From positions 43,881-107,880 of the forward strand of contig JACCES010000017.1 of the NCBI GenBank assembly GCA_013416455.1: a stretch of DNA of 64,000 nucleotides, given 5' to 3'. Origin of the DNA: Alcaligenaceae bacterium. GTDB lineage: Bacteria > Pseudomonadota > Gammaproteobacteria > Burkholderiales > Burkholderiaceae_B. Position numbers and translations under genes: made by a program. Below are positions 34,131 through 41,877 of this stretch, piece after piece; within the stretch, counting starts at the first letter, position 1, and each line of letters opens with the position of its first letter. A model generated the notes under the pieces. It was not told the origin of the DNA. It made no database searches and worked only from the letters and a program-made list of their open reading frames with translations.

Positions 34131-35075
34131 TCATTGCTGCGGCTGCGGCGCCAATCGCCCCAGGCGCGCCAGCAGGGCGGTGACCAGTATCGCAAAAGCC
34201 AGCCGGGTCCACAGGATGGCGGACAGGTCGGCGCCCATCAGCAGGATGAGCAGCGTATCTTCGATGACGCTGTGGCACAGCCCCAGAAAGGCCATGGTCA
34301 GGAAGATGTCGCGGCGCGACATCTGGCCCATCCTGGCTTCGCGGATGAGCAGGCCGGCGCCGATGCTCAGCCCGAGCGTGAAGCCGATGATGGTGACATT
34401 GCTGGCTTCGCGGCCAATGCCGATGACTTTCAGCAGCGGCGCCAGCATGGCATGCATGAGCCGTTCCACGCCCAGCGCCTTGAGGATGCGAAGCAGGGCC
34501 ATGAGCACCACGATGATGACGAAGATCATCGCCAGCGCCCGCAGCTGGGCCAGGGCCCAGGCCGGCAGCGAGGTATCGGAGGCTTCGGGCTGCCAGAGCA
34601 TGACGGCGGGCTCCCCCAGCGCGCCCGTGGCGGAATAGTAGGCATTCAGCAGCGCGCCCAGCACGATCGCACCGCCCACGCGGACCAGCAAGGTGGCGGG
34701 CCACGATACCCCGGTCGCCTTGGCGACGGCGCCTTCCACGGGAAGCGAGTGGGCGATCAGGATCAGGGTGCCCAGCACGCTGACCTGCGCGACGGTGAGC
34801 GGTACGCCCGCGCTGATGTCGGCGAAGATGGCGAGGCCGGTGTAGATGTTGGTCAGCATGGCCGCCGCCCATACGATGCCGACCTCGGCCGGCAGCCCGA
34901 CCACCTGCATCACCGGCCCGAGCAGGCCGGCCAGCAGGTGGGTGCCTCCCATCATGTCGAGCGCCTTCACCAGAATCAGCGCCGGCACCATGAGGCGGAT
35001 CAGGACCAGGTAGGAGGAAAAGGCGTCATGAAGAAGCCGCTTCACGGCAGCGGCCAATGCGGCGAACCGGGACAT
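34131..35075 (-). CDS. Nucleoside-recognition (Gate) domain membrane protein
   Basis: A 314-residue polytopic membrane protein with two Gate-like repeats: an N-terminal one (VLIRLMVPALILVKALDMMGG through the early helices) and a C-terminal one (IIGFTLGLSIGAGLLIREAR through FLGLCHSVIEDTLLILLMGADL). This is the layout of the SpmA/SpmB-like and FeoB-Gate-related nucleoside recognition family; the transported solute is unknown. The ATG at 35075 was preferred over one at 35138, which would add an unlikely 21-residue charged tail; neither has a strong ribosome site. It faces copZ divergently from upstream of YggS, and copper involvement is possible only by proximity. Confidence 0.7.
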   Translation of the reverse strand: MSRFAALAAAVKRLLHDAFSSYLVLIRLMVPALILVKALDMMGGTHLLAGLLGPVMQVVGLPAEVGIVWAAAMLTNIYTGLAIFADISAGVPLTVAQVSVLGTLILIAHSLPVEGAVAKATGVSWPATLLVRVGGAIVLGALLNAYYSATGALGEPAVMLWQPEASDTSLPAWALAQLRALAMIFVIIVVLMALLRILKALGVERLMHAMLAPLLKVIGIGREASNVTIIGFTLGLSIGAGLLIREARMGQMSRRDIFLTMAFLGLCHSVIEDTLLILLMGADLSAILWTRLAFAILVTALLARLGRLAPQPQQ

Positions 35076-35160
35076 GGATGTGTGGCGGGCAGGCGGGTCG
35101 ATGGCAGCCCGGCGTTGCTGCGGTCGGGCTGGCGGCATGATGAGGGTAAACCCGCATCAT

Positions 35161-35877
35161 TCAGGTGGGAGTATAGCTGCGATCGCCAAAAATTGCGGAG
35201 CCGATGCGCACCTCGGTGGAGCCTTCCTCGATGGCCAGGTCGTAGTCGCCGCTCATGCCCATGGAAAGGCGCTCCAGCTCGATGCCGCCGATGTGCCGTT
35301 CCCGCAGGCTGTCGCGCAGTTCGCGCAGGCGGCGGAAACAGGCGCGCACCGCCTGCCGGTCGGGGTCGTTGGCGGCCAGGGTCATGAGGCCCCGCACCCG
35401 CAGGCGAGGGGTTTCGCGCGCCAGGAAGAGCAGGAAATCATGCAGTTCGGCGGGATCCAGGCCGAACTTGCCGGGTTCGTCGGCGGTCTTGACCTGGACG
35501 AGGGCGGTCAGGCTGCGTCCCTCCGCCTGCAGCCGCCGTTCCAGCGCCAGGGCCAGCTCGGGCCGGTCGAGCGACTGGATCTCATCCGCGTGGCGCGCAA
35601 CATCCTTGGCCTTGTTGGTTTGCAGATGGCCGATCATGACCCATTGCACACCGGTGCCGGCCAGTGCCCCGGCCTTGTCGCGGATTTCCTGTGCCTTGTT
35701 TTCGCCGAAGCGTGTCATGCCGGCCGCCGCCGCTTCGAGGATGGCATCCACGCCGAACGTCTTGCTGACCGGCAGCAGGCCGACACTGCCGGCGGGGCGC
35801 CCGGCGGCCAGGGTCAGGGCATCGATGCGTTGGCGCAGCCGTGCAATGCGTGCCGCAATAGTGGAAGTGTCGTTCAT
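35161..35877 (-). CDS. YggS family pyridoxal-phosphate homeostasis protein
   Basis: A 238-residue PLP-binding alanine-racemase-like barrel protein. The PLP lysine is in LLPVSKTFGVDAI near residue 39, and family motifs FGENKAQEI, WVMIGHLQTNKAKDVARH, MTLAANDP, LSMGMSGDYDLAIEEGSTEVRIGSAIFG are present in order (shown in pieces). The family buffers free PLP in the cytoplasm and has no catalytic activity of its own known. The gene is oriented with the Gate protein downstream by 85 bp and the LLM oxidoreductase 16 bp upstream, so it may share a message with the latter. Confidence 0.9.
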   Translation of the reverse strand: MNDTSTIAARIARLRQRIDALTLAAGRPAGSVGLLPVSKTFGVDAILEAAAAGMTRFGENKAQEIRDKAGALAGTGVQWVMIGHLQTNKAKDVARHADEIQSLDRPELALALERRLQAEGRSLTALVQVKTADEPGKFGLDPAELHDFLLFLARETPRLRVRGLMTLAANDPDRQAVRACFRRLRELRDSLRERHIGGIELERLSMGMSGDYDLAIEEGSTEVRIGSAIFGDRSYTPT

Positions 35878-35893
35878 GGCTCGGCGTGCGGGT

Positions 35894-36886
35894 TCAGGTG
35901 CGCAGAGCCTCGCGCAGCCCGGCGACGAGTTCGTAGGAACGCAGGCGGGCGCCGTGGTCGTACATATTGCAGGTGATGATGAGCTCGTCGGCCTGGGTTC
36001 GCGCGAGGAACTGCCGCATTGTATGAGTGACGGTTTCGGGTGTGCCGATGGCCGCGCATGACAGTACGTTGTCGAGCAGGGCGCGCTCGTGCGGGGCCAG
36101 CGTCGAGGTGTAGCCGTGCACCGGCGGCGGCAGCTGGATGGGCCGGCCGTTGCGCAGGCTCACGAAGGATTGCTGCCATGACGAGGCAAGATAATGCGCT
36201 TCGTCTTCATCGTCCGCCGCGAACACGTTGTAGCCCAGCATCACGTATGGCTTGTCGAGATGGGCCGAAGGCCGGAAGCTCTCGCGGTAGATTTCGATGG
36301 CCTGCATCATCATCTGCGGCGCGAAATGCGAGGCGAACGAATAGGGCAGGCCCAGGTAGGCGGCCAGTTGCGCGCCGAACAGGCTGGAACCGAGTATCCA
36401 GAACTCCACCGACAGCCCTTTGCCCGGGACGGCGGTCACCGGCAGCCGGGAATCGGCCGAAAAATATTCCATCAGTTCCAGGACGTCCTGTGGAAAAGCC
36501 TCGGGGTCGGTGTCCAGGTGGCGCCTCAGGGCGCGGGCCACTACCTGGTCGGACCCCGGCGCGCGTCCCAGCCCGAGGTCGATGCGCCCCGGGTACAGGG
36601 AAGCAAGCGTGCCGAACTGTTCGGCAATGATCAAGGGGGAGTGGTTCGGCAGCATGATCCCGCCGGCCCCGACGCGGATGGTGGATGTGCCGCCCGCTAT
36701 GTGGCCGATGAGCACGGACGTGGCCGCGCTGGCGATGCCCGGCATACCGTGATGCTCGGCCAGCCAATAGCGGTGGAACCCCAGCGACTCCGCATGGCAG
36801 GCGAGATCGAGGCTGTTGCGGAAGGACGCGGCCGCGTCCCCGCCTTGGGCGATGGGGGCCAGATCGAGTACGGAAAGCGTTGTCAT
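35894..36886 (-). CDS. LLM-class (luciferase-like) flavin-dependent oxidoreductase
   Basis: A 330-residue bacterial-luciferase-fold flavoprotein, of the group typified by YhbW. Features are [23 protein letters not shown] near residues 28-50, [31 protein letters not shown] near 103-112, and the FMN-contact [17 protein letters not shown]. It would use reduced FMN from a separate reductase to oxygenate an unknown substrate. It starts 48 bp before a solo copy of the MITE end at 36935. The start ATG at 36886 gives a normal length. Confidence 0.87.
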   Translation of the reverse strand: MTTLSVLDLAPIAQGGDAAASFRNSLDLACHAESLGFHRYWLAEHHGMPGIASAATSVLIGHIAGGTSTIRVGAGGIMLPNHSPLIIAEQFGTLASLYPGRIDLGLGRAPGSDQVVARALRRHLDTDPEAFPQDVLELMEYFSADSRLPVTAVPGKGLSVEFWILGSSLFGAQLAAYLGLPYSFASHFAPQMMMQAIEIYRESFRPSAHLDKPYVMLGYNVFAADDEDEAHYLASSWQQSFVSLRNGRPIQLPPPVHGYTSTLAPHERALLDNVLSCAAIGTPETVTHTMRQFLARTQADELIITCNMYDHGARLRSYELVAGLREALRT

Positions 36887-36934
36887 GCACCGGATGATAC
36901 AACGTTGACCACGCGCCCGCGCACCGCCTGTTGT

Positions 36935-36954
36935 CTAGGGCCTGTTCACACTAA
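36935..36954. repeat. Second solo copy of the MITE terminal sequence
   Basis: CTAGGGCCTGTTCACACTAA differs by two bases from the left end of the 268-bp element at 39783. It lies in the 148-bp gap between the LLM oxidoreductase and hydrolase genes with no partner end. Confidence 0.5.
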
Positions 36955-37034
36955 CGATGATGGCCATTGCGGCCACCCCCGATGATGAAAGAGACTTGAG
37001 GGTGGAAGGAGGCCGGCCGCGGCGCGTGCCGGTT

Positions 37035-37796
37035 TCATGCCGGCCACCGCTGCGGGCCGCCGACTCGCGCGCCCACCACCATTTCGGTGACCCAGCCGAC
37101 CAGTATCGATGTGTACGCCTGCTGCGCGGCTTTGTCCGTCAGGCCGTGGTCGGCGCCGTCGATCACCCGGTGGGTCAGGGAGTGCGAATTCTGGAAGGCC
37201 GCCCGATAACTCATGATGGTGGTGTGGGGCACCAGATGATCGTGCTCCGATTCCACGATGAGCACGTCGCCGTGGAATTGCATGCAGGCCATCAGCGCGC
37301 GGTTCTCGGTGGCGGGCACCATGCCGCTGCGATACTGGGCGAGGTCCTCGCGGTCCAGCTTGCGTTTCGGCGTGTTCCATTGTTCGTCGCGGTAGAGCGA
37401 GGGAACCCGCAGGGACAGCCAGCGCACGGGGCGCAAGGTGGTGAGTATGGTCGAAAGATAGGCGCCGTAGCTCGTGCCCACGACGGCGATGGCGTGGGTG
37501 TCAATGGCGGGGTGGCGGTGCAGGCAGTCGAAGGCTGACAGAAGATCGCGCAGATTCTCTTCGCGCGTCACCGTCTGCTGGCGCGGGGAGTTCTTGATGT
37601 GTCCCCGGAGGTCGAAGGTGAGGCAGACGCAGCCCAGCCCGGCGATGCCCCGGGCCCGGTCCAGGTCGCGTTCCTGGCTGCCGCCCCAGCCGTGCACGAA
37701 CAGTACGCCCGGTACCTTGTTCCGGGGGGCGAGAAAGGTACCGGCCATCGCTTCTTCATCGACGAAGATTTCCACTGCATTGCTACTTGTTCCCAT
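37035..37796 (-). CDS. Alpha/beta hydrolase (dienelactone-hydrolase-like)
   Basis: A 253-residue alpha/beta hydrolase. It shows the oxyanion strand VPGVLFVHGWGGS near residues 27-39, the nucleophile elbow AVVGTSYGAYL near 103-113 (GTSYG), an acidic residue in VESEHDHLVP and the catalytic His in DGADHGLTD. It would hydrolyse an ester or lactone; the substrate is unknown. The ATG at 37796 overlaps the stop of the DUF3182 gene by 14 bp, so it is translated from the same message as the stress-type genes upstream. Alternative longer frames upstream are only shadows of DUF3182. Confidence 0.8.
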   Translation of the reverse strand: MGTSSNAVEIFVDEEAMAGTFLAPRNKVPGVLFVHGWGGSQERDLDRARGIAGLGCVCLTFDLRGHIKNSPRQQTVTREENLRDLLSAFDCLHRHPAIDTHAIAVVGTSYGAYLSTILTTLRPVRWLSLRVPSLYRDEQWNTPKRKLDREDLAQYRSGMVPATENRALMACMQFHGDVLIVESEHDHLVPHTTIMSYRAAFQNSHSLTHRVIDGADHGLTDKAAQQAYTSILVGWVTEMVVGARVGGPQRWPA

Positions 37797-38907
37797 AGGC
37801 TTCCACCATGACATACTTGCGGAGCAGGCCAAGTTCCGGGTCCCGGCCCGCATAGGTTTCGACGGCGTGGGCGGGCGCTGTTTCGGCGTCGCCGAAGATT
37901 TCCATCGTTTCGGCCCACAGGCAGCGGCAGGAAGGGTCCGCCCGCAGCACTTCGAGCGCGGCGATCTCGGCGCGGCTGGCGCCGCCGATGCGCCATGATT
38001 GTTCCAGCACACCCATCGCCGCGCGTCCGCGGGTGTCGACGCCCCCGGCCACATCGTAGTTGCGGCGCGATGCGAAGAAACCCGGATAACAGGCGTCGGC
38101 GGCCTGATCGTAGCGCTTCGCCAGGCCGATGGCCTGGCGCAGAAGATCGCTGAGCGGCAGGCCGCGCAGCGCATCATAGTCGCCGCGACAGAACTGCAAG
38201 CGCGAACCGCCGTAGACCAGTTCCCCGCGATTGTCGCGGGTGAGGCGCTGCGTGCCGATATAGCTGGCCATGATGCCGGGCAGGCGCACCTGGCCCACGC
38301 TGTAGGTGGTGACATTTTCGAGATGGGCTTCCAGCACGACGCCGCATTCGCCCAGCATGACCGGATCGAGTCCTTCCAGCGCCGCTTCCAGTTCCTTGTC
38401 TTCCGTCACGAGTTTCTGGCCCCGTCCGGCGGTCGCATGCACCGGTTTCAGCCGCAGCGGGCCATCCGTCAGAAGCCGTCCGGCGGCTTCGTGCAGATCG
38501 GTGAGTGAAAATGCGGTATAGCCGGCCAGGGTGGCGCCCGCCACCCGCCTGCTGAAGTCGTCGGACCAGCCCACGGGGCGCCCGGCGTGCGTGCCGACCA
38601 GGCCGTGCGTGATGGCCTTGGTGGGCATGAACGCATGGTTGGCGTAGCCGCCGAAAATGTCTTGCTCAGTGAGTATGCCCAGCCTGTCCCGCTGCGCAGG
38701 TGTCAGCAGCGTGTCTGAAGGCACGAAGTAGCAACGTTTGCCCGCGTGGCGTGTCTCGTCGAAGAAGCCGTCGTAGGGGACGTCCAGGAGATCCGCGATG
38801 CGCATGGCGATGTCGCGATGAATGACCGCTTCGTGATCCGGTACTGCCTTGTGAGGGGAGTACAGGACCACCGCGTCGTGTTTCGGCGTCGGCGATCCGG
38901 GGCTCAT
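37783..38907 (-). CDS. DUF3182 family protein (ATP-grasp-like)
   Basis: A 374-residue protein of the DUF3182 family known from beta-proteobacteria, with an ATP-grasp-like core: GPLRLKPVHATAGRGQKLV (glycine-rich nucleotide loop region), VVLEAHLENVTTYSVGQVRL and metal/base-like residues around DPVMLGECGVVLE. No biochemical function is established for the family. It starts one base after the stop of the 35-codon gene, and is followed by an alpha/beta hydrolase overlapping by 14 bp, so the three form a tight operon next to a PRC-barrel protein. No substrate is proposed. Confidence 0.75.
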   Translation of the reverse strand: MSPGSPTPKHDAVVLYSPHKAVPDHEAVIHRDIAMRIADLLDVPYDGFFDETRHAGKRCYFVPSDTLLTPAQRDRLGILTEQDIFGGYANHAFMPTKAITHGLVGTHAGRPVGWSDDFSRRVAGATLAGYTAFSLTDLHEAAGRLLTDGPLRLKPVHATAGRGQKLVTEDKELEAALEGLDPVMLGECGVVLEAHLENVTTYSVGQVRLPGIMASYIGTQRLTRDNRGELVYGGSRLQFCRGDYDALRGLPLSDLLRQAIGLAKRYDQAADACYPGFFASRRNYDVAGGVDTRGRAAMGVLEQSWRIGGASRAEIAALEVLRADPSCRCLWAETMEIFGDAETAPAHAVETYAGRDPELGLLRKYVMVEAYGNK

Positions 38908-39015
38908 CTAGCGGATATCCTGTGGTGGTTCGGGGATTTTGTTCTGGGTGCCGGGCTTGGGCGGGTTGCCGCGCGTGGTGAATGGAGTCTTGTCCGGTCT
39001 GTTGTCGTTGGCCAT
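38908..39015 (-). CDS. 35-residue basic, proline-rich small protein
   Basis: An open frame of 35 codons beginning MANDNRPDKTPFTTRG and rich in proline, lysine and asparagine. A strong AGGAG lies seven bases before the ATG at 39015, and its TAG stop is immediately followed by the DUF3182 ATG, so it is very probably translated. It has no hydrophobic stretch. I do not recognise a characterised family. The neighbouring genes suggest a stress-linked role, but nothing in the sequence shows it. Confidence 0.65.
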   Translation of the reverse strand: MANDNRPDKTPFTTRGNPPKPGTQNKIPEPPQDIR

Positions 39016-39088
39016 GATGTTGCTCCTGTCGACCGGGCGGCGGCCGGCATTGCCATCCGCCGCCAGGCTTGCTTCTGTCCGGGCGGCT

Positions 39089-39115
39089 CCGGCCCGCCGC
39101 CGGCGCGCGGGCCGG
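39089..39115 (-). terminator. GC-rich hairpin between the PRC-barrel gene and the 35-codon gene
   Basis: A perfect 9-bp stem (39089-39097 with 39107-39115) lies in the 127-bp gap downstream of the PRC-barrel gene. It lacks a T-run, so it might attenuate readthrough rather than end the transcript fully. Confidence 0.35.
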
Positions 39116-39142
39116 GTGGCGGGGCCGAAGCGGCGCATTGCA

Positions 39143-39724
39143 TCAACGCTGGGTGCGCACCTCCGGCAGGGCCTTGAGCTGTTCCTTGCTGTAGCCCGAA
39201 AGCAGGATGCGGTCTTCACTGCGCTCGAAGCGGTCGAAGGGCACGGCGACATTCTTTTCACCCATGCCGAGGAAGCCGCCCGCTCCGATCAGCAGGAACA
39301 TCGTGCGGCCGTCCGAGGCGAGCACGACGTCATTGACGTCGCCGACCTTTTCATCATTTTCATTGAATACCGATTTTCCAATGATGTCATTCTTGGCGCT
39401 CCAGCCGGTAATGGCTTCCGTCGATGCGGCCGAGTCGCTCTGCATGTCGGCGCCCGGGGCGGGGGCGGTCGTGCCCGGAACCGTGCCTGCGTCGCCAGCA
39501 CCCGGCACCGGCGGGACGGTGCCGGGAGCCGGCGCGGTGGTGCCGGCGTCCGGAGCGGTAGTCCCGGCATCCGGAGAGGCCGGCGCCTGGTTGGTGGTCA
39601 TGGCGCCGCCGTCCCCGGACCGGTTGTTGCCATCGCCGGGGGCAGTGGTCGTCTGTGCGTAAGCGCCGCCGAAGATCAGCGGCAGACTGACGGTGAGTGC
39701 GGTGGTGAGGGTCTTCATGGTCAT
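39143..39724 (-). CDS. Secreted PRC-barrel domain protein with a low-complexity linker
   Basis: A 193-residue exported protein. A signal peptide (TLTTALTVSLPLIFGGAYAQ) is followed by a proline/alanine/threonine/glycine-rich linker with repeats of DAGTTAP and PAPGTVPP near residues 40-95. A PRC-barrel domain (SAKNDIIGKSVFNENDEKVGDVNDVVL, in pieces) ends in GYSKEQLKALPEVR. PRC-barrel proteins of this type are common in stress-response loci and sit in the periplasm or bind surfaces; function unknown. The ATG at 39724 has AGGAGG six bases upstream; two other in-frame ATGs are adjacent. Confidence 0.78.
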   Translation of the reverse strand: MTMKTLTTALTVSLPLIFGGAYAQTTTAPGDGNNRSGDGGAMTTNQAPASPDAGTTAPDAGTTAPAPGTVPPVPGAGDAGTVPGTTAPAPGADMQSDSAASTEAITGWSAKNDIIGKSVFNENDEKVGDVNDVVLASDGRTMFLLIGAGGFLGMGEKNVAVPFDRFERSEDRILLSGYSKEQLKALPEVRTQR

Positions 39725-39782
39725 CATGTACCTCCTTGTGAAAGACACCTTCGCTGAGCAAATGCTGTGCCGCGGTGGTCCT

Positions 39783-40050
39783 AGGGCCTGTTGACGCTAA
39801 AAGGAGGCTCGCATGAGTACGCAAACGTGTGGATGGCAAGGCGCGAAGCGCAGTCGTGGCGGCCCCCCGGCGAGCATTCGCAACGCAGCCAGGCGCGCGT
39901 TTGCGTACTCACCCTGCGGGCTGGCTGGATATCGGGCGCCATGCGTCGTTGCGCAGGCCTTGCAGGGAGCGGCCATGCGGCGCCCTGCACGCCTGGCCAG
40001 CCACCCGATATCCAGCCAGTGCAAGCCTCCTTTTAGCGTCAACAGGCCCT
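39783..40050. mobile_element. MITE-like element, 268 bp, with nested inverted repeats
   Basis: The ends are 31-bp terminal inverted repeats, 39783-39813 and 40020-40050, matching at 30 of 31 positions (outer part AGGGCCTGTTGACGCTAA). Two further perfect inverted pairs lie inside: 14 bp at 39814-39827 with 39898-39911 (TGAGTACGCAAACG type), and 16 bp at 39921-39936 with 40004-40019 (CTGGCTGGATATCGGG type). Each outer arm abuts a terminal repeat, so the element could fold as two internal hairpins closed by a long stem. It encodes no transposase or credible gene. No clear target-site duplication is seen. Related single ends occur at 19829 and 36935. Confidence 0.8.
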
Positions 40051-40123
40051 CGCCGCCCGGGTATGAAGGTTGCTGAGCCTGTGCCGCAACGATCCGCTTA
40101 TCGAACGTCAACAGGAGCTATGT

Positions 40124-40339
40124 ATGAAAACAGGGAAACGAATTGCGGCGGGCGCCTTGACGGTGGCTTTGCTGGTGAGCCTTACAGCATGTGGCGGCAT
40201 GTCGCGCCAGGGGCGGAACACTGCGATCGGCGCTGGCGCCGGCGCGGTGGGTGGTGCCGTTCTGACCGGCGGCAGCACGGCCGGCACACTGGGCGGGGCC
40301 GCCATCGGGGGCATCGTCGGTCACGAAGCCAGCAAATGA
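40124..40339 (+). CDS. Glycine-zipper lipoprotein (OsmB-like)
   Basis: A 71-residue lipoprotein. The signal ends LLVSLTACGG, giving a lipobox LTAC with modified Cys near residue 23. The mature part holds a glycine-zipper run (AIGAGAGAVGGAVLTGG, GGAAIGGIVG) typical of OsmB and related osmotic-stress lipoproteins. It would be anchored in the outer membrane. The ATG at 40124 has AGGAG eight bases upstream and stands directly after the MITE-like element. No operon partner is evident. Confidence 0.82.
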   Translation: MKTGKRIAAGALTVALLVSLTACGGMSRQGRNTAIGAGAGAVGGAVLTGGSTAGTLGGAAIGGIVGHEASK

Positions 40340-40382
40340 TCCACACATTGAGCGCGGGATCCGAGCGCGCGCCCACGCGCAA

Positions 40383-40538
40383 GCCTGTCTACCTCGGCGC
40401 ATGCAGGCGCCTCGGATTCGCCAGGCATGAAACAGTGCGCAGGCACTGTTCCATGTCCGGGCTTGTCTACCTCGGCGCATGCAGGCGCCTCGGATTCGCC
40501 AGGCGTGGAACAGTGCGCAGGCACTGTTCCATGTCCGG
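40383..40538. repeat. 78-bp tandem duplication (two copies)
   Basis: Units 40383-40460 and 40461-40538 are nearly identical. Each contains CCTCGGCGCATGCAGGCGCC and the palindrome CAGTGC-GCAG-GCACTG, so each can form hairpins. A diverged single copy lies at 44645-44702 and a degenerate reverse-oriented one at about 40805-40890, so this is a dispersed intergenic repeat family (BIME/REP-like in style). It lies between the OsmB-like and the small membrane protein genes and may help end transcripts. Confidence 0.7.
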
Positions 40539-40613
40539 GCTCATTCTTCAGGATGAGGCTGGGTCGGGGGCCGGTTGCCGCGTTTCATAAGACGAACAAA
40601 CGAAGGAGTGCCA

Positions 40614-40760
40614 ATGCTTTACACAATCGCCATCATCCTTGTCATCCTGTGGCTGCTGGGACTGGTGTCCTCCTATACGATCGGGGGCTTCATCCATATC
40701 CTGCTCGTGGTGGCCATCATTGTTCTCCTGATACGCGTGATCAGCGGCCGAGCGCCCTGA
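40614..40760 (+). CDS. Small two-helix membrane protein (lmo0937-like)
   Basis: A 48-residue, almost entirely hydrophobic protein with two predicted membrane helices, about residues 2-20 and 25-44, separated by a short glycine-containing turn (SYTIGG). This matches the lmo0937 family of small membrane proteins widespread in bacteria, function unknown. An AAGGAG site lies a few bases before the ATG at 40614. The surrounding OsmB-like and PRC-barrel genes suggest a stress-linked neighbourhood. Confidence 0.72.
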   Translation: MLYTIAIILVILWLLGLVSSYTIGGFIHILLVVAIIVLLIRVISGRAP

Positions 40761-40804
40761 CCGCGGTCCCCGGCGCAGGCGTGCCGTTCTTCGAGGCGAG
40801 GCGC

Positions 40805-40890
40805 CGGGCCGGCATGCCGGCGCCGCCAACACGGGCGCCCGCATCGCGGGGTGTGTGATTCCGGGCACATGACGGTGCCCGCGCAGCGTC
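40805..40890 (-). repeat. Degenerate reverse copy of the 78-bp repeat
   Basis: The minus strand reads GGGCACCGTCATGTGCCCGG and later CGATGCGGGCGCC, in the same order as the 78-bp repeat but with many changes. It fills part of the 247-bp gap before the MscS gene; the rest of that gap shows nothing recognisable. Confidence 0.4.
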
Positions 40891-41007
40891 GTGTGCGGAT
40901 GCGGCCGGGGGGCGGGCCGCCCCCCGGCAAATGATGCGTGGCGCTCCGGGCCAGCGTATGATTCCCGTATTTTTCGATGCTGTGAACTCAGGGGATTCTT
41001 CAGCGCC

Positions 41008-41790
41008 ATGTGGGAAACCATGAACAACATCTGGGCCGCGCATCCGGCTGTCGAGGCCTTCATTCTCAATTTTCTGGGCGCCATCACCATCCTGGTGGTT
41101 GGCTGGGCCGTTTCCGGCCTCCTGGGGCGCAGCATCCGCCGCATCGCTACGCGGACCTTGCTGCATGTCGACGCCACCATCGTGCCCATGCTGCAGATCA
41201 CGGTCGTATGGTCGATACGTATCTTCGTGATCATTGCGGTGCTGGCCCGTTTCGGTGTACAGACGGCCAGTCTGATCGCCGCCTTGAGCGCGGCGGGCCT
41301 GGCCATCGGTCTGGCGCTACAGGGAACGCTGCAGAACATAGCGGCGGGCATCATGCTGCTGGTGCTGCGCCCGCTGCGTGGCGGCGAGTATGTGTCGATC
41401 GTGGGCAGGGCGGACGGCACCGTCGAGGAAATCGGGCTCTTCATGTCCCGGCTGCGCCAGGCGGACGGCGTCGTGGTCAACATCCCCAACAATCTGATCT
41501 GGGGCAATACCATCGTCAACTACAGCCGCAACGCCACGCGCCGCATGGACGTGGTGGTGCAGGTGCGGCATAACGGCGATCTGGAAGTGGCCATGGACGC
41601 ATTGCGCAAGATGGTGGCGGAGCACCCCCAGGTGCTTCGCGAACCGGCGCCGCAAGTCATGGTAACGGCCTATATGGAGGGTTACAGTGCTGTTACAATT
41701 CGGGTCTGGGCCAGGGTCGAAGATTATTCAGACCTCAATTTCGCACTCTATCGCAAGGCGGTATTGACCTTGCGGCAAATTGGCCTGTAG
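41008..41790 (+). CDS. Mechanosensitive ion channel of the MscS family
   Basis: A 260-residue small-conductance mechanosensitive channel. An N-terminal pair of membrane helices precedes the pore helix region LSAAGLAIGLALQGTLQNIAAGIMLLVLRPLRGG (in pieces, near residues 90-120), which has the glycine/alanine pattern of the MscS TM3 pore. The cytoplasmic beta domain with IPNNLIWGNTIVNYSR and the alpha/beta C-terminal domain complete the fold. It opens under membrane tension to release osmolytes. The ATG at 41008 is used; the frame extends upstream into the repeat-containing gap without a better start. Confidence 0.9.
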   Translation: MWETMNNIWAAHPAVEAFILNFLGAITILVVGWAVSGLLGRSIRRIATRTLLHVDATIVPMLQITVVWSIRIFVIIAVLARFGVQTASLIAALSAAGLAIGLALQGTLQNIAAGIMLLVLRPLRGGEYVSIVGRADGTVEEIGLFMSRLRQADGVVVNIPNNLIWGNTIVNYSRNATRRMDVVVQVRHNGDLEVAMDALRKMVAEHPQVLREPAPQVMVTAYMEGYSAVTIRVWARVEDYSDLNFALYRKAVLTLRQIGL

Positions 41791-41877
41791 ATTTTGATGC
41801 AGCTGCGCGACGTGTGAGGCGTAATGGGCCGATCAGCGAAGCCGGCGGGCACTCTCTTAAAATCCCAGGGGAAAATC

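Noticed and set aside
39797..40111. Overlapping frames inside the MITE-like element
   Set aside because: They arise because the inverted-repeat arms are open on both strands; no ribosome site or family similarity is seen.
40383..40538. Possible CRISPR-like repeat
   Set aside because: Only two copies in direct contact with no spacers, and unit length 78 bp, so it is a tandem duplication and not a CRISPR array.
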